This document shows positions 58,822-64,000 of a DNA stretch of 64,000 bases, in pieces. A model generated the notes under the pieces. It was not told the origin of the DNA, made no database searches, and worked only from the letters and a program-made list of their open reading frames with translations. How positions within the stretch are numbered: the stretch's first letter is position 1; the number at the start of each line of letters is the position of its first letter. The position numbers and the translations under genes were made by a program. The DNA lies in contig JADNRZ010000019.1 in the NCBI GenBank assembly GCA_015501605.1, positions 620,001 to 684,000 on the forward strand, in the 5' to 3' direction. The stretch comes from Panaeolus papilionaceus. Its lineage: Eukaryota > Basidiomycota > Agaricomycetes > Agaricales.

Positions 58822-61517
58822 ATGCCTGCCCTCAAAGATCGCGTGAGGGGTGTTTCGTTGATTTTCGCGTGCGTCGAATAAGATTATTAACCCTTCAAGT
58901 GCTAACAATATCGGTGTTTGTAGATGCGGTACTGCGCTGTTCTCCGATGGTAGCATGCGCTTCCTCCTCCTCCTCGGCGCTCCACCTGATCTCTGAGTTT
59001 TCATACAGGATATGCCAATGCTGTAATCGGTAGTGGTACGCGCTTAATTCCGCTGATTTCAAACCCCGTAGCGCTAATCATATTCAAGTTACCACAAGTG
59101 CGTCCATCAGCAGATTCTGTCCGCAAAATCACCTCAAACCTATTCCAAATTTACTCAGTTCTCCGTCGTGTCTATGGAGCCGATGCTTTAGCCGCCCATA
59201 ACTACGGCACTACTCTCAGCAGTCTTGGATTTGCCGGTACAGTCGTTGGGATGTTAACCTTTGGTAAGAACTTTTATACATATCTTGTAATCTACGACCC
59301 ATATACTAATATGATGTATACTAGGGTACCTTTCAGACAGGATGGGACGCAAGTTCGGCATGGTATGTCAATCAAATTCGTCAACTTAGGCAGAGTCTGG
59401 AACTTCGGTATAGATGGCAGCTAGCGGGATCGTCGTGCTTTTCTCTGGACTTTCAGCCGCGTCCTCTGGAACTTCTGTCTCTGGGATGTTGAGAATGCTA
59501 GCTGCTATGCGGTAGGCTGATTCCCTTGTACAAATACATGTGTTTTGACGTAAAATTATTCTATCAGTTTTCTGCTGGGCATCGGCGTTGGCGCAGAATA
59601 CCCATGTGGATCAGTGGCTGCATCTGAACAATCGGAGGAAGAGCACATTGACAAGAAATCCCAGCACCGTTGGCTCGCCCTGGCCACCAGTAAGCAAATC
59701 AAATGCCGGGTCTTATGCGTAAGTCTCAATGCATCAGCACTGACGCGCTTCTTCTAGACAACGTGATTGACTGGGGCTTTGTGATCGCATCATTGGTCCC
59801 CTTGATTCTGCTCCGCATGTAAGCATTAAAAAGCCTTCGAAACTTCTCAATAGTGACGAGAGTTAATCCAGTTTTGGTAATGATCATCTTCGAACCGTCT
59901 GGCGCTTATCACTGGGCCTCGGCGTTGTCCCTGCGTTAGCAGTGTTCCTTTGGCGGCTGAATATGGACGAACCGACACGCTACAAGAAGGATTCGATGAA
60001 ATACGCAAAAATCCCTTACATGCTTGTCCTGAGAAGATATGGCTGGTCTTTGGCCGGAATCTCATTCGTGTGGTAAGCCAAGCCCCGTTCCTCTACTGCC
60101 CGGTTTTCGACGCTCACTTTTTAGGTTTTTATATGATTTCATCGTGTGAGCCATATCGATTATTAACCCGATTTAGTTCTGACAACTACGTGTGCCTGTC
60201 TCGATCGAACAGATATCCGGTATGTTGACCTACAATGTGTTCAAAACTCGTCGCACTAAGCAACACACCGCAGTTCGGGCTCTACTCCTCGGTCATCCTC
60301 AATAAGTGAGTGGTCATCTAGCTCATATGGAAAACATTTTGTAGACTGAGAATAAATACAGCGTTACTGGAGGCTCTGAGGACCTCACAGTCATTTTTGG
60401 CTGGAATGTGGTTATCAAGTACGCAACTCTCATCCAGAATGCGTTTACCACGCTTACCACGCTCAATGCATAGCTTGTTCTACATTCCTGGAACCATGAT
60501 CGGAGCTTTTGTTGTGGACTATCTGGGGCCCAAATGGACAATGGTACGTTCCACCTCAATGACCGAACCGATGTTGGACTCAGATAATGGGTATCAGATC
60601 ACTGGACTTCTGCTGCAAGCAGTTGTTGGATTTATAATGAGCGGTTTGTATGCGAAGTAAGTCTACACACAGCGTTATTGATATTTCTTGATCATGAACG
60701 ATGAAACCAATTTACTCGATAAGGCTCACCCAGAACATAGCCGCATTTGCGGTAAGATGTCATATGCTTTCATTTTGACTAGTATATTGCTGTCTAACCC
60801 CTGGCCAAATTTATCGAAGGTTGTATACGGGATCTTCCTCAGTTTTGGAGAATTCGGTAAGCTAAACCTCACAAAAAATGAGCGTACTTATATGCTCCCA
60901 AGGTCCTGGAAACAATACCATCATATTGGCCAGCAAAACGAGCTCGACAGCCATTAGAGGCCAATTCTACGGTATTGCAGCCGCGCTGGGGAAGCTGGGC
61001 GCTTTTGTCGGCACATGGGGTGAGTGAATTAACCTTCTTTCAAGTGCCACTGTGCGGCCATTAACTTACTTGTCTTCAGCTTTTCCACCCATGATCCAAG
61101 GTGTGTTCCTTTCGTACAAGCGCTGTAGAAGTCCCAATCATTAATTTGCAACAGCCTTCGGGGGTAGCCAATCTGAACGGGGCAACACTGGTCCCTTCTG
61201 GGTCGGAAGCGGTAAGGATGAACTGCACTTCGCAAGCACTGCTGCGCTCACCTTCAACAACAGGACTAGCCATTCTTAGCGCCTGTGTCGTGTTCTTCCT
61301 GAAACCACTAGATACAGATGGAATGGCACTAGAGGATCAGAAGGTACGCATTTTCCGTCATCATCAATCTTGCAGTTTCAGTAAATTTCGAACCTTCAAC
61401 AAGTTCCGCGAATATCTGGAAGCAAACGGATATGATACCGCTGCCATGGGTCTTCGTGATGGAGAAGGTTACTCGGAAGAGGGATCTGTTGATGAGAAAG
61501 AAAGCGCCACTGCATAA
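58822..61517 (+). CDS. GIT1-like MFS transporter (glycerophosphodiester/phosphate type)
   Basis: Start ATG 58822 ([17 protein letters not shown]), stop TAA 61515-61517. About 18 short exons join in frame to a protein of roughly 500 residues with the 12-helix major facilitator fold. First helix: [16 protein letters not shown]; then [40 protein letters not shown] with the loop 2-3 signature ([10 protein letters not shown]), [81 protein letters not shown] and [20 protein letters not shown]. These match the fungal GIT1/phosphate-permease-related branch, which imports glycerophosphoinositol or glycerophosphocholine with protons; the exact substrate is inference. C-terminus acidic ([14 protein letters not shown]). 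Two micro-exons of 9 bases (59089-59097) and 7 bases (60213-60219) are needed to restore conserved residues. No lesions. Confidence 0.88.
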
Positions 61518-61724
61518 ACGTGATCCGATTTTGAACTCTTGCTTGTAAACCTCTCGAATGCAAGTATGATAATTCGATATTTTGTGCTGTCCTGTATATG
61601 TAGTATGTTTTGTGTAAGCTTATTATGTGCGTACCTCACATGAATCACGGGTGATATCTCGAATAATTTCAAGTATCCCAAGAGACGTCAATTGGTAGTG
61701 GGTATATTAATACTACATGGCCAT

Positions 61725-64000
61725 CTATAGATCTAGTTTGGTACATTCGATCTTGATCTTATCTCCTCCTCTTGTATACACCCTCAACCCCACGTACACC
61801 GAAAATTCATCTTCGTCCTCCCCGGACAATTTATTGACGTTAGATTTGGCGTCCTTGTCCTTGCCTGTCGCATCTACAGCGGTTAAAGGACTAGCTTCTC
61901 CGGCGGCCGTCTCAGCCATGTCTTTAGCCTGAGCTTCCGCTCTTTCGATATCCTGCTGTATCAGGACGTCCAAATCAGTAGGTAAAAATTTGCTCGTGCT
62001 ACGGAGAAAGACAGAAGTGTCAACACAAGACAGGACCACGCGGAATGATGAGAAACAATTCACCTTGAATCAGAGTCTGCTTCGATTAAAATGGTCAGCT
62101 TCCGATTATCTAAAGGTAAATGCTCGATAGCCGCACCGGTTACAATAAACCTCGAAGAAGCTCTCTGCATGAGTAAGCGAGATAGCTTTCGAAGGTCCCA
62201 CTTCTTGGACTCCTCGTCAAAATACCCCTAAGAAACCCTCTATGAGCCGGGTAGATCAAAAGCTGTGTGGAATTCCTACCGTGTCCCATTTTGTATAATA
62301 CCTGTCGAGCCTAGGCTGTGGTTCAAGTATCAGCAACCGACACGCTGGGAAAGCGCTTAGATTCAGTACTTACATAAACGACATACTCCCCTTCATCTAA
62401 ATCTACCTCGCATATAACACTCCGGTGGCACAGCTGGCCTGGAAGCGAGAACGCTAGTGGAGTCTTTTGTCCTCTTTTACACAAGGCGAAGTCGATGCTC
62501 CACCAACAGCGACCGAAGATGTTATCAAAATATCGTTTCTCCAGTTGATTTAGCGTTATGATGGCTCCAGTTGTTGCATTTGGAACGGTGAATTGGACTG
62601 GGTAAATGTTGCCCGACAAGCAATAAGCAAATTTGTCGAGAGATTTAAAGAGTCATTGTTTACTCACAAGCAAACTTGCCAAATGCCCACGACTGCATGT
62701 CTGCCTGCACTGCCTTGAACCACTTCGAAGACATGGCCCACTGCAAGTTCGGATCGAAGAGAATGGTCCTCTCGATGATATCAAAGTGTGCCAGAAAATC
62801 ATGATCTAGTATGAAGGCCTTAGCCCGAAGTTCGAAATGATCTGCGAACTGCTCACATTCCATGACGAACTCGCCGTCGTCGCCCAATACATGGTCCAGA
62901 TCTCTCAACCATTCTGCCGTCCACTCCTTAGAGCCGTCAGACCAGGCTCCTGTCCACTCCGTTTTACCCCACGGATTTCGAACGACTACGAACCTCTTCC
63001 CTTTGCATTCCTTAACACGCAATACCGTGTACGCGTGATTGTCCTGGAGACCACTGACTGGCACGGATGCCGTTGCACCACTTCGAGTTTTGTCAAGTGG
63101 AATCATTGAGACGCTGAAGAGCCTGCTGGCTGTGTTCGCCAGCAGCATTTCTTCTGACCAGAAACGGTCAGGGTCCAGAATATCCTAATTTCAAAGATGA
63201 ATATAAGTGGGTACGGTATCGCCATAATTTTTGGTTCACCCGTGTTAGCACGTTGTTCGAAACACCCCTATTAAAAAAGGTCAGATATACAGTGAGAAGG
63301 GTAGGAGATGCTTAGTGGGAAATATCTATAGTTAAAGAATCTGTAAGACATACCCTGTGAGATCCTCAATTGCTTCTGCTGCCCAACCTCCAGCAAGTGA
63401 CTTGTAGTCCCCGTAGAACTTTGCATATGCCTTCTCGATAAGAGGTACCCAGGTTTCTCCAGTAACCCCCGATCTTGCATAGTACAGCCCCTTCCTTCCT
63501 AACGACATGACTTCCTCATACTTGTCCCTATCATTGTGATACAACCCTTGCTCTTGCTCGGAGAGTTCGTCGAATTTCGGGAGCTTCCATCGGAGCTGGC
63601 TGACGGTCAATGTGTTTCATTCAGCACCTCGGTCATCTCGGACATACGTCGATTGACTTACTCATCGATGGTAATCCGTGTCCAAGAGTCGTTTCGAAAG
63701 AAAATAAAGCCATACACTCCTACATCTTCATCGCGCTGTTGATCTAAATTATAAAGATAGTCGAGAAACTAAAGGAATATTATGACTTACAGCTACGCAA
63801 ATTTGTTCCAGTAGGCCTTTCGAAGTTGCTACAGATGCTAGACCCGACAAAAACCAACAGTCCCCCAACCTCCCTTGTATCACATCACTTGAGCTAGGCC
63901 TCTCGCTAAAGAAAATGGGATTCTCAAAAATCTCAGAAACCCGCTTCACGGCTGGAGTATGCGATGGCTTGCTTGAAATATCCAAGCCCAACATACAGAG
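61725..64000 (-). CDS. Calpain family cysteine protease, 5' end outside window
   Basis: The catalytic Cys is in QGRLGDCWFLSGLASVATSK (codon 63857-63859), the His in GLQDNHAYTVLRV (63035-63037) and the Asn in VVVRNPWGKTEWTGAW (62975-62977). All three residues of the calpain triad are present in the right order. Between them are FFRNDSWTRITID, WKLPKFDELSEQEQGLYHND and YAKFYGDYKSLAGGW, as expected of the two protease subdomains. After them comes a beta-rich part (IYPVQFTVPNATTGAIITLN; DLDEGEYVVYVSTES) comparable to calpain domain III, then a C-terminus with DEDEFSVYVGLRVYTRGGDK and IKIECTKLDL, stop at 61725. No EF-hands. The gene runs off the right edge; the visible start MLGLDISSKPSHTPAVKRVS is internal or near-N-terminal. 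Calpains make limited cuts in the cytosol, commonly Ca-dependent. Confidence 0.9.

Overview
The window reads as nuclear DNA of a mushroom-forming basidiomycete (Agaricomycetes). Genes lie on both strands, most are split by short GT-AG introns of about 45-100 bases, and several families typical of that class are present: a DUF6535 membrane protein, F-box/LRR-like tandem copies, a short fungal thaumatin-like protein, an adenylate-forming reductase relic and large Ser/Pro-rich disordered proteins. I see no bacterial operon structure, CRISPR, rRNA or convincing tRNA. Exon models were joined by eye from reading frame and splice motifs, so individual junctions are inference.

Layout. 1-0.3 kb: reductase pseudogene (-). 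2.0-2.9 kb: thaumatin-like protein (+). 3.5-4.9 kb: stomatin/band 7 protein (+). 5.2-7.5 kb: decayed tandem GTPase gene (-). 8.4-10.2 kb: lysine-rich membrane-anchored protein (-). 13.7-15.9 kb: Zn2Cys6 transcription factor (-). 15.9-24 kb: long stretch without recognisable genes. 24.0-26.5 kb: DUF6535 membrane protein (-). 27.7-28.7 kb: gene fragments. 30.4-35.9 kb: one or two very large disordered proteins (+). 36.3-38.8 kb: intact gene with two P-loop GTPase domains (-). 39.1-39.5 kb: MITE-like element with terminal inverted repeats and a 9-bp target duplication. 40.1-41.25 kb: pseudogene of a secreted modular protein (+). 41.4-42.9 kb: single-domain GTPase made by local duplication (-). 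44.2-49.9 kb: three F-box/LRR-like genes in a row (+). 50.2-56.2 kb: two intact secreted modular paralogues (-). 58.8-61.5 kb: GIT1-like major-facilitator transporter (+). 61.7-64 kb: calpain-type protease, cut by the window end (-).

The 36-56 kb part is a birth-and-death zone. Three unrelated families (GTPase, secreted modular protein, F-box/LRR) each have two or three local copies at different stages of decay, next to a small DNA transposon relic. The most unusual item is the GTPase family. What look like two adjacent genes splice in frame across 11 exons into one 622-residue protein with two G domains, and the decayed copy at 5-7.5 kb keeps the same two-domain layout. I see no direct functional link between neighbouring families.
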